This document shows, one piece after another, positions 25,738 through 33,442 of a stretch of DNA of 62,290 nucleotides. Numbering within the stretch: the stretch's first letter is position 1; every line of letters starts with the position of its first letter. The DNA is from Archangiaceae bacterium (GTDB lineage: Bacteria > Myxococcota > Myxococcia > Myxococcales > Myxococcaceae): the NCBI GenBank assembly GCA_016879935.1, contig JAACJQ010000033.1, positions 1 to 62,290 on the forward strand, in the 5' to 3' direction. The translations under genes were made by a program, and so were the position numbers. The notes below the pieces were generated by a model. It did not search any database. It saw nothing but the letters and a program-made list of their open reading frames with translations, and was not told where the DNA came from.

Positions 25738-26871
25738 GTGTCAGCGGGCATGGGTGCGTGGTGGGAGTGGATCCGTCGGCTTTTTGGCGCGGAGGACGTG
25801 TCTGCGCCTCGCGTGTCGGCGCCGCTCCCACCGCCACGGCCAGCTCAGCCGATTGATCCCCCTCCCGCCCGACCACCCCTCACCGTGCTGGCAGGCGGCC
25901 TCGACCAGGAGACGCCGTTCGATCAGCTCGTCGCCTGGCTGGGTGTCTCGCCACCCGATCGGTTGATCCTGACCCAGGCCGACGTGGAGCGGGACGAGCT
26001 GCTCGCCGAGCACGTGCTCACGCACTTTCGGAAGAACCGGCCGGCGCCCTCGTCGCTGCCCGCCGTCTCGTTGCAGGTGCTGAACGCGATCGCCGAGCCG
26101 AACCTCTCGTTGTCAGAGCTCTCGCGCCTCGTCGCGCAAGACCCCGCGCTCGCCGCCGGAGTGCTCAAGGTCGCGAACAGTCCCGCCTACCTGGGCGCCC
26201 AGGAGATTCAGACGCTCCGTGACGCGGTGACGCGGCTCGGGCTCACCGAGGTCGGGCGCGTGGCTGGCATGGTCGCGGCCCGCTCGCTCTTCCAGCCGCA
26301 GGTGCGCAACGAGTTCTCCCACTTCGGTCACACGTGGAGCGAGCTCTTCACCGACTCCATCACCTCGGCGCGAGGCTCGGCGTGGCTGTCGATGCGGCTG
26401 CGAAAGGGGCGCAGCGATCACGTCTTCGTGGCCGGCATGCTGCACGATCTCGGAAGGCCCGTGGCGCTGCGGTCGATCGCCGCGCTGTTGATGGGCGGAG
26501 AGCAGCTCGACGAAGACGATCTGCAGCACATCGATCGCGTCATCGAGCAGGTGCACGTCGAGATCGGCGGCGAGGTGCACCAGTCGTGGAGCCTGCCGCG
26601 CTTTCCCACGCTCGTGGCCATGCGGCACCACGATCTCGATCTGCCGCAAGACAATGAGTACATCGACGTGCACATCGTTCGGCTGGTGAGCGCGCTCGTG
26701 CAGTTCCGCCGGCACCCGTGGCGCTTCGAGCAGATTCGCAACGAGGTGAACCAGAGCTGCGCGGCGCTCCACATCAACGCGCACCTGCTCCGCGCGCTCG
26801 ACACCCAGCTCAAGGACGAGCTCATGCACGTCGGCTCGGCCTTCACCGACAAGAAGCGCCGGGTCGGCTGA
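25738..26871 (+). CDS. HDOD-domain signalling protein
   Basis: The protein has 377 residues. An N-terminal Pro-rich stretch (residues 20-60) leads to the HDOD domain (about 105-300): SSLPAVSLQVLNAIAEPN at the entry, LVAQDPALAAGVLKVANSPAYLG in the core, and the late HVFVAGMLHDLGRPVAL, which retains an HD pair but lacks most other metal ligands of true HD phosphodiesterases. HDOD proteins are usually non-enzymatic regulators linked to cyclic di-GMP and stress or motility signalling. A GTG start is used 7 bases after the DUF2378-type gene. Confidence 0.85.
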   Translation: MSAGMGAWWEWIRRLFGAEDVSAPRVSAPLPPPRPAQPIDPPPARPPLTVLAGGLDQETPFDQLVAWLGVSPPDRLILTQADVERDELLAEHVLTHFRKNRPAPSSLPAVSLQVLNAIAEPNLSLSELSRLVAQDPALAAGVLKVANSPAYLGAQEIQTLRDAVTRLGLTEVGRVAGMVAARSLFQPQVRNEFSHFGHTWSELFTDSITSARGSAWLSMRLRKGRSDHVFVAGMLHDLGRPVALRSIAALLMGGEQLDEDDLQHIDRVIEQVHVEIGGEVHQSWSLPRFPTLVAMRHHDLDLPQDNEYIDVHIVRLVSALVQFRRHPWRFEQIRNEVNQSCAALHINAHLLRALDTQLKDELMHVGSAFTDKKRRVG

Positions 26872-27414
26872 TCACCGCGTCTGCGAGTCCACCACCAGCG
26901 CGAGCACCTGCAGCTGCGGGTCCACGAAGCCGGGGTCGTCGCAGTACATGTTGCCTGCCACGAAGAGCTGCTGCTCGGGCACGAAGAGCCCGAAGTGCAC
27001 CTCGGCAGCCTGATCGTTGCGCGTCTTCAGCTCGGTCACCGTCACCGCCGCCTTGTCACCCAGCATCGGCTGCGTGCGCTCGACCAGCTTGAAGTCGACG
27101 CCGCGCCGCTTGAACTCACCCGCGCTCTCGACCGCCTGCGCGTGTGGCCGCTGAAGAACGGAACGGTCGGTCGTCGCGATGAACGCGAGCCCGCCTTTGC
27201 AGCCCGTGTTGTTGTCGACGAAGTCGAGCCACGCCATGCCGGGTTTGCGATCGTGATCGAGAATGCCGAGGCGAGGTGGCACCGAGTAGGTCGCTCCGAG
27301 GGCGGCGAACTGCACCGGCTTCGTGCCGTCGGTCGGCAACGGCCTGGCGGCGCGACCCGACACGGTGGCGCAGGCGGTGGAGAAGAAGACGACGGCGAGA
27401 ACGATGGAGCGCAT
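26872..27414 (-). CDS. small lipoprotein
   Basis: The protein has 180 residues from the ATG at 27414. The signal peptide ends in FFSTAC, a good lipobox. The mature part is a compact beta-rich domain with two Cys (NTGCKGG, NMYCDDPG). No family is recognised. The stop is adjacent to that of the convergent HDOD gene (no gap). Upstream text GAGGTTCTC before the ATG may serve as a weak ribosome site. Confidence 0.7.
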   Translation of the reverse strand: MRSIVLAVVFFSTACATVSGRAARPLPTDGTKPVQFAALGATYSVPPRLGILDHDRKPGMAWLDFVDNNTGCKGGLAFIATTDRSVLQRPHAQAVESAGEFKRRGVDFKLVERTQPMLGDKAAVTVTELKTRNDQAAEVHFGLFVPEQQLFVAGNMYCDDPGFVDPQLQVLALVVDSQTR

Positions 27415-27502
27415 GAGAACCTCGGCAACGACGGGTTGATGCCTGTGAGTGGGGGCTCGAGTTCGTTCTTTTGAGGGCCTTTTTCGGAGTAATTGTTTCC
27501 CC

Positions 27503-28264
27503 GTGAAAATCGTCACCTGGAACATCAACAGCGTTCGTGCGCGCGTCGACCGGTTGATCGACTTCCTGCGTACGCGCGAGCCCGACGTGTTGTGCCTGCA
27601 GGAGACGAAGTGCACCGACGACCAGTTCCCCACCGACGAGGTGCGGGCCGCCGGGTACCACCTGCAGCTCTTCGGTCAGAAGTCGTACAACGGCGTGGCG
27701 ATTCTCTCGAAGGAGCCCGTCACCGACGTGCGCCGCAACATGGGCGACGACGACGAGCAGGCCCGCATCATCTCGGCCATGTGCCGCGGCATTCGCGTCG
27801 TCGGCCTCTACGCGCCCAACGGCCAGTCCATCGAAGCCGAGGCGTACCAGTACAAGCTCAAGTGGTACGCGTCGCTCTCGCGGTGGCTCACGTTCGCGAA
27901 GGGCACCCCGACGCTCGTGTATGGCGACTTCAACGTCGCTCCCGACGAGGCCGATGTGTACAGCGTGCCGCTCTTCACCGGCCAGACGCTCTTCACGCCG
28001 AAGGAGCGCGCGGCGTTCAAGGCCCTCGCCGACGCTCACGGGTTCGTCGATTTGCTGCGCGCGAAGCACCCCGCCGAGCAGCTCTTCACCTGGTGGGACT
28101 ATCGCGAAGGCGGCTTTCGCAAGAACAAGGGCCTGCGCATCGATCACTTCCTCGTCACGCCCGACTTGCTCGAGCGGTGTTCGGCCATCGAGGTCGATCG
28201 CGCCGCGCGTGAGGGCAAGCTTCCGAGCGATCACGCGCCCGTCGTCGCCACGTTCCGCGACTGA
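27503..28264 (+). CDS. xthA: exodeoxyribonuclease III
   Basis: The protein has 253 residues from a GTG start (MKIVTWNINSVRAR). It is an AP endonuclease and 3'-5' exonuclease of base-excision repair in the cytosol. The EEP-fold catalytic motifs are visible: TWNINS (Asn), LQETKC (metal Glu), GLYAPNG, GDFNVAP (Asp/Asn), and C-terminal SDHAPV (Asp/His). Its length and order match bacterial XthA. A GGAG at 27486-27489 lies rather far upstream, and a TAATTG sits 13 bases before the start. It faces away from the small lipoprotein gene. Confidence 0.95.
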   Translation: MKIVTWNINSVRARVDRLIDFLRTREPDVLCLQETKCTDDQFPTDEVRAAGYHLQLFGQKSYNGVAILSKEPVTDVRRNMGDDDEQARIISAMCRGIRVVGLYAPNGQSIEAEAYQYKLKWYASLSRWLTFAKGTPTLVYGDFNVAPDEADVYSVPLFTGQTLFTPKERAAFKALADAHGFVDLLRAKHPAEQLFTWWDYREGGFRKNKGLRIDHFLVTPDLLERCSAIEVDRAAREGKLPSDHAPVVATFRD

Positions 28265-28311
28265 CAATCGCCGACCGCGCTCCTACGCTGACGTTTCGAA
28301 GGGGGGCGAAC

Positions 28312-29649
28312 ATGTCGTGGCTGCTGATGGCGCTGTTCGTGCCGGGCGTGGCGGTGTCGGGGTTTCCGGGTCAGAAGGTCGCCGAGCGAAAGACCGTCGC
28401 GAAGGACTTCGACTTTCCGCTCGAGCGCAGAACGCTCTCCAACGGGCTGAACGTGCTGCTCAGCCCCGACTCGTTCGCCAACGACGTCTCGGTCGACCTC
28501 TCGTTCGGCTGTGGCGCGCTGGAGCAACCACCGGGCAAGGCCGGGCTCGCGCACCTCACCGAGCACGCCCTGGCCAGCGGGCCCACCCCCGAGACGGACT
28601 ACCGGCGTCTGCTCGAGCGGCGCGGCGCGACGGTGTTCAACGGGCTCACCACGGTCGATCGCCTCTCCTTCGTCGTCGTCGTGCCTCCAGAAGAGCTCGA
28701 GCTCGCGCTCTGGGCCAACGCCGATCGGCTGGGCACGCTGCCGGCGCTCCTCACCGCCGACGAGCTCGAGCGGCACCGGCGAATCGTGATGCAGGAGAAG
28801 CTGCTGCGAATCGAAGACGCCCCGTACGGCGCGTCGGTTCGTATGGCGATGCGCCAGCTGTTCCCGAAGACGCACCCGCTGCACGAAGGCGTGATGGGCA
28901 CCGAGGCCACCTTGAAGGGCGTCACCGTCGGCGACGTGCAGGGCTTCGCGCGCGCGTGCCTGCTGCCCAACAACGCGGTGCTGACGATCGCGGGCCGCTT
29001 CACGGTCGACGACGCCATGGCCCAGGTGGAGCGCACCCTCGGCCGTCTGCCGAAGGGCGGGCCGCCACCCGAGCCCGTGGCGACCGGCGTGCTCATCGAA
29101 GATCGGCAGCTCAAGGTCAGCGAAGACGTCGCCCGCATGCCGCGCGTCACCTTCGCCTGGTCGTTCTCGAACCCGTGGCCAGAGCACTCCGACGCCCTCG
29201 AGCTCGGCTCGGTGCTGCTGCCCGTCTACACCGACGGGTTGATCGGCATGCGCGTGGAGTCGGAGTACCTCGAGTTCGCCGGCGGCGGGCTCTTCGTGCT
29301 CGCCGTCACCACGCCTCGCGCGAAGGATCAGGGCGAGGCCGTCGGCAACGCCGAGGTCGTCTTGCGCAACCTCACCCGCTCGATGATGCCCGCAGACGTG
29401 CTGGCCTTCGCGTTTCACGTCATCGATCGCATCACGCTCGCTTCGCTCTCTGCGACCGACGGCCGTGTCGCGCTCATCAAGCGGCTCGTCTCGGGCGGCC
29501 GCGAGCCCGTGGTGCGTGGCTTCTTCGATCGCCACTGGAAGATGTCGCCGGTGCTGCTCGAGCAGACGTCGGGCAAGGTGCTGAAGGGCCCGCACGTCAG
29601 CGTCGAAGCGAAGCCGACCAGGCCGCTGCCACAGAAGGAGCCCCAGTGA
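28312..29649 (+). CDS. M16 peptidase, catalytic subunit
   Basis: The protein has 445 residues with a signal-like N-terminus. The zinc site is intact: HLTEH at 81-85 (inverted HxxEH) and Glu161 76 residues later, the exact M16 spacing. It is therefore a likely active insulinase or processing-peptidase-type protease, and the signal-like start suggests the periplasm. The half-size length is that of the M16B type, which works as a pair. The stop overlaps the start of a second M16-like gene (GTGA), fitting a heterodimer of an active and an inactive subunit. An AAGGGGGGCG stretch is a fair Shine-Dalgarno sequence. Confidence 0.9.
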   Translation: MSWLLMALFVPGVAVSGFPGQKVAERKTVAKDFDFPLERRTLSNGLNVLLSPDSFANDVSVDLSFGCGALEQPPGKAGLAHLTEHALASGPTPETDYRRLLERRGATVFNGLTTVDRLSFVVVVPPEELELALWANADRLGTLPALLTADELERHRRIVMQEKLLRIEDAPYGASVRMAMRQLFPKTHPLHEGVMGTEATLKGVTVGDVQGFARACLLPNNAVLTIAGRFTVDDAMAQVERTLGRLPKGGPPPEPVATGVLIEDRQLKVSEDVARMPRVTFAWSFSNPWPEHSDALELGSVLLPVYTDGLIGMRVESEYLEFAGGGLFVLAVTTPRAKDQGEAVGNAEVVLRNLTRSMMPADVLAFAFHVIDRITLASLSATDGRVALIKRLVSGGREPVVRGFFDRHWKMSPVLLEQTSGKVLKGPHVSVEAKPTRPLPQKEPQ

Positions 29650-31128
29650 GAGCCGCCTGGCTGCTGCTCTCGTTGGCGGCATGCGCGACGACGCAGCCCG
29701 CGACCGCGCCCGCGCCGCTCCTGGCCGAGCCCGCACCCGTCGCCGCGCCGGTGGTGGCGCGCTGGTCGGCCACGCCGCCACCTCCTTCGGGCGCCCCCGT
29801 GCCGCGGCACTTCCCCGAGGTGACGACGTTCAAGCTGCGCTCCGGCCTCACCGTCGTCGCCGTTCCACACCCACGGCCGCTGGTTCGGCTGCGCCTCGTC
29901 TTTCCCTCTGGCTCGTCGTCGGATTCGGCGGAGCGTGCGGGCGCGACCTGGTTCTCGCTGGCGCTGCTGGGCTCGATGCACGACGTGACGAAGTCCGACG
30001 GCACGCCCGACTTCGACGAAGAGCCGCTGCGCAAGCAGGTGTTCGAAATGGGCGCCTCGTTTCGTTACGACGTCACGCCCGACGCGTCGTGGGTCGGCAT
30101 CGAGGGCTACGCGAAAGACACGCGGCGCTACCTCGAGATCCTCTCCGAGGCGGTGCGGCACCCCCGCCACGGTGAAGGGCCGTTTCTGGGCCTGCTCGAT
30201 GGCGCGCGCGACGCGGTCGACGAAGAGCAGCTGTCTGACACGTCGGTGCTCGAGCGCCACGTGATGCGGCTCGCGTTCGGCGACGAAGGCGCGGGCACTG
30301 CGCAGGGCACCGGTGAGAGCCTGTCTCGCCTGGGCCTCGAGGAGATCATCGATCGCCAGAAGCAGCTCGTGCAGCCGAAGGGCGCCACGCTGCTCGTCGT
30401 CGGCAACGTCGAAGCTCAATCTGCGGGCCGTCGTCGAGGGCACGCTGGGCAGCTGGACGCAGGCGGGCGATGGGGCGCGTGCGACGTTGGCGAAGGCCAC
30501 GCCCTCGGTGCGCCGCACGGTGACGTTCCTGCCGCGTCAGGGCGCTCGCACCACGACGGTCTGCGCGGCGCGGCCGCTGGGTGACGTGAAGGTCGATCAC
30601 GCCGTGATGCAGGTCGCTGCCGAGGCGTTGTCACTGAGGCTCTCGGCGCAGCTCCGCGAGAAGTCGGGGCTCACCTATGACGTGAACGCCTCGACCGTCA
30701 CCCGCTACGGCACACGCGCGCTCGTCGTCTGTTCACGCTTCGCGAGCCCCAGCACCCAGGCCGGGCTCGAGCAGCTGTTGCAGGTCATCGACACCAGCGG
30801 CACACAGGGCTTCACCGACGACGAGCTCGCCTCGGCCTCACGGCTGGTGGCCTCGAGCTGGGAGCGTGCCTCCACCAGCCTCGACGGACTCACCTCGGCG
30901 TGGACGACGGCGCTGGGCGCGCGACAGGCCTTCGAGCCAGAGAAGGGGTCGCTCGCGGCGCTCGCCGTGACACCCGAGGCCGTTCGCGCCATCGCTCCGA
31001 AGATGCTGCAGTCGCGTCAGTTTCAGCTCGTGCTCTCGGGTGATCGCGGCCACGTCGAGCCCGTCGTCAACGCGCTCAAGCTCGGCACGCTTCGAACGCC
31101 CGTGCTCAAACGCGTCGAAGCCGATTGA
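29646..31128 (+). pseudogene. M16 non-catalytic partner subunit, interrupted by a frameshift
   Basis: The gene starts at a GTG overlapping the first M16 stop and reads 255 codons, through a lipobox-like LAACATT, a Pro-rich linker and an M16 domain without HxxEH. Near 30411 the frame changes. From AAG at 30412 the other frame continues as KLNLRAVVEGTLGSW and later LREKSGLTYDVNAS, the conserved M16 C-terminal Arg/Tyr region, to a stop at 31128. The original frame runs on as unlike sequence to 30584. This fits a missing 2 bases or one extra base near 30411. It could be a sequencing error, a recent null mutation or a programmed shift. The lost HxxEH indicates a structural subunit in an M16B pair. 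Confidence 0.8.
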
Positions 31129-31225
31129 TCCGAAACGCCGACCGGGCAGGGCGCGAAAGCGCCGGCTCGAGTGTTCGTACCTCTCGTCAGGCCATGGCGT
31201 ATGGTTCCGCCCCGGGGAGGTACAC

Positions 31226-32251
31226 ATGGAAGACGAGTTCGGACTCTCACTCGCAGGGTTGATGTTCGGTGCCCTCGGGTGGTTCACGCTTCGCTACGTC
31301 ATCTTCGGGTTCTTCACGGTGAACCAGAACGAGCGCGTCGTGAAGACGTCGTTCGGCAAGGCGCAGCGGCTCCACACGACGACGCTCGACAACCCGATGG
31401 CCGAGCACCTTCGCGCCGACGAGCGTGAGCGCTACCAGTACCCGCAGGTGCGCGTGATTCCGCCTGGCGGCCCGTACTTCAAGTGGCCGTGGGAGACCGT
31501 GCACCGCGTGAAGGTCGCCACCGAGACGGCGAACCTCGCCTACGACCCCGAAGACCCGAACGCGAACCGCGGCGGCGCCATGCTCGAGGCCGTCACGAAG
31601 GACCAGCTGAACATCGGCCTCATCGGGCAGCTGCGTTGGCGCGTGTCGGAGCAGAACCTGTACGCGTACCTCTTCGGCGTGAAGCGGCCGCTGGTGCACG
31701 TGCTCGGCTACTTCATCTCGATTCTCCGCCAGAAGATCGCCTCGTTCGAAGCGCCCACACCGCTCGAGCCGAAGGCCCTGCCCGCAGGAGACGGCGCCCA
31801 CCACGTCGACTTGAAGATGACCGAGGGCATCTCGATCAACGACCTGCGCAAGAACCTGCGGGATCTCAACGAGCAGATGGACCGTGAGTGTCTGTCGTCT
31901 GCGGCGCGCTACGGCATCGTGCTCGACGCCTCGCTCATCACCGGCATCGACCCGCCGCCCGAGGTCGAGAGCGCGCTGGCCGCCATCAACACGGCCCACA
32001 ACCACGTCGGCTCCGAGGTCAGCCTCGCGAGAGCCGCTGCCGATCAGAAGATCGTGCAGTCACGCCGCGCCGTGGAGATCGAGACGCTCAACGCGCAGGC
32101 CGAGGTCGAGCCGCTGCTCCAGCTCGCCAACCAGCTCAGCGAGCTCAAGCGCAACGGCTCGGGCCCCGCGCTGCTCGCCGCCTACGTGCGCAACGTGAAG
32201 TTGAACCTCTTCGCCCGCGCTCGCGCCGCGTTCATCAAGGTGGACCCGTGA
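31226..32251 (+). CDS. SPFH/band 7-like membrane protein, first of a pair
   Basis: The protein has 341 residues. An N-terminal membrane segment (about residues 10-30) is followed by a band-7 (SPFH) domain: VNQNERVVKTSFGKAQRL and VRVIPPGGPYFKWPWETVHRV match the start of stomatin-type domains. The part from about 225 on is helical and Ala/Glu-rich, as expected for an oligomerising coiled coil. SPFH proteins assemble as membrane-bound rings or microdomain scaffolds. A strong Shine-Dalgarno sequence GGAGG (31216-31220) with 5-base spacing fixes the ATG. The stop overlaps the next SPFH gene (GTGA). Confidence 0.88.
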   Translation: MEDEFGLSLAGLMFGALGWFTLRYVIFGFFTVNQNERVVKTSFGKAQRLHTTTLDNPMAEHLRADERERYQYPQVRVIPPGGPYFKWPWETVHRVKVATETANLAYDPEDPNANRGGAMLEAVTKDQLNIGLIGQLRWRVSEQNLYAYLFGVKRPLVHVLGYFISILRQKIASFEAPTPLEPKALPAGDGAHHVDLKMTEGISINDLRKNLRDLNEQMDRECLSSAARYGIVLDASLITGIDPPPEVESALAAINTAHNHVGSEVSLARAAADQKIVQSRRAVEIETLNAQAEVEPLLQLANQLSELKRNGSGPALLAAYVRNVKLNLFARARAAFIKVDP

Positions 32252-33195
32252 ACTTCATCATCTCGGCCCTGCTCGCGTTCTTCGGCTGCCTCATCGGCGT
32301 GCCCATCATGTTCGCGTTCGCCCGCGCGTTCGGCCTCTACATCGCCGTCGAGGAGCGCAGGGCGAAGGTCTTCACGCTCTTCGGCGAAGTCATCGGCACC
32401 ATCGACGAGCCCGGGCTGCACCTGCTGTGGGCGAAGCTCGGCATCAAGGCCGCGCTCATTCCCATCTTCGGCAAGGTGCACACGGTCGATCTGCGGCTCG
32501 ACCAGCAGTACCTGCGCAGCCAGCCGGTGAACTCCGAGGAGGGCGCGCCGATGGGCATCGGCATCTGGTACGAGATGGCCGTCAAGAACCCGGCCTCGTT
32601 CCTCTTCAAGAACGCCGACCCGCGCGGCTCGCTCGAGGCCAACGTGTCGAACGCCGCCGTGCGCGCTCTCTCGAACATGAAGCTCGACGCGATGCTCGAG
32701 ACCCGCCACGTGATGAGCCAGGCCGTGCGCAAAGAGGTGCAGCCGCGCGCCGAGGAGTGGGGCTACCAGCTCGGCAGCATCTACATTCGCAAGGTTCACT
32801 TCCGCGACCTCGCGATGATTCGGCAGATCGAAGAGAAGGTCGTCAACCGGCTGCGGCAGGTCACCAGCGCCATCGAGCAGGACGGCGCGAACCAGGTGAA
32901 CATCATCAAGTCGACGGCCGATCGCCAGGCGGCCACCGAGTTCGCCCGCGCCTCGGCCCAGCGGCCCCTCATCGTCGGCAACGCGCTCACCCGCATCTCG
33001 GCCGACCCCGAGGTGATGGAGTCGATGTTCGAGCTGCTCGAGACCCAGAAGCTGCTCGAGTCGGGGGCGCAGGTGACGCTCCTGCCGGGCGGCGAGCAGA
33101 ACGAGCTGCTGGCACCCCTGCTGGCGACGAACGTGCACACCGAGAAGACCGTGCAGGGCATTCCGGCAGTTCGACGTAAGCTGCCCACCGAATGA
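32248..33195 (+). CDS. SPFH/band 7-like membrane protein, second of a pair
   Basis: The protein has 315 residues from a GTG start. An N-terminal transmembrane helix is followed by an SPFH domain: GLYIAVEERRAKVFTLFGEV, DEPGLHLLWAKLG, and VHTVDLRLDQQYLRSQPVNSEEGAPMGIGIWYEMAVKNP. The helical tail, rich in Ala, Glu and Arg (DGANQVNIIKSTADRQAATE), is typical. It is coupled to the first SPFH protein by GTGA and to the MoaD-like gene by ATGA. The two SPFH proteins may co-assemble, as other paired SPFH proteins (HflK/HflC) do. Confidence 0.88.
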   Translation: MNFIISALLAFFGCLIGVPIMFAFARAFGLYIAVEERRAKVFTLFGEVIGTIDEPGLHLLWAKLGIKAALIPIFGKVHTVDLRLDQQYLRSQPVNSEEGAPMGIGIWYEMAVKNPASFLFKNADPRGSLEANVSNAAVRALSNMKLDAMLETRHVMSQAVRKEVQPRAEEWGYQLGSIYIRKVHFRDLAMIRQIEEKVVNRLRQVTSAIEQDGANQVNIIKSTADRQAATEFARASAQRPLIVGNALTRISADPEVMESMFELLETQKLLESGAQVTLLPGGEQNELLAPLLATNVHTEKTVQGIPAVRRKLPTE

Positions 33196-33437
33196 ACGTG
33201 ACGGTCATCATCCCCAGGCCGCTGCAATCGGCCTGCGAAGGGCGGGCGAAGATCGAGCTGGGGGTGCCCCCGACCAGTGACGTCGCCGACGTGCTGCACA
33301 CGCTCATGGCGTTGTACCCGGGCCTCAAGGCCTACGTGTCGAACGAGAAGCGGCCGATGAAGCAGCACTTCGCGGTCGCGCAGCAGGGCCGCAAGGTGTT
33401 CCTCTTCGCCGCCTCGCCACCCTCGGTGCGGAGCTGA
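33192..33437 (+). CDS. MoaD/ThiS-like beta-grasp small protein
   Basis: The protein has 81 residues. VTVIIPRPLQSACEGRAKIEL, then DVADVLHTLMALYPGLKAYV, follows the strand-strand-helix pattern of MoaD/ubiquitin-like sulfur-carrier proteins. The C-terminus ends VRS without the terminal Gly-Gly needed for sulfur transfer, so it is not a working carrier; it may be a binding adaptor. It starts at an ATG that overlaps the SPFH stop, and the HD-domain gene follows 5 bases later. No molybdopterin or thiamine gene is nearby. Confidence 0.65.
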   Translation: MNVTVIIPRPLQSACEGRAKIELGVPPTSDVADVLHTLMALYPGLKAYVSNEKRPMKQHFAVAQQGRKVFLFAASPPSVRS

Positions 33438-33442
33438 ACGAG

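Noticed and set aside
30313-31128. Separate 271-codon gene at the end of the second M16 gene
   Set aside because: Its first 33 codons overlap the preceding frame and are unlike M16; it is the frame-shifted C-terminal half of the same gene.
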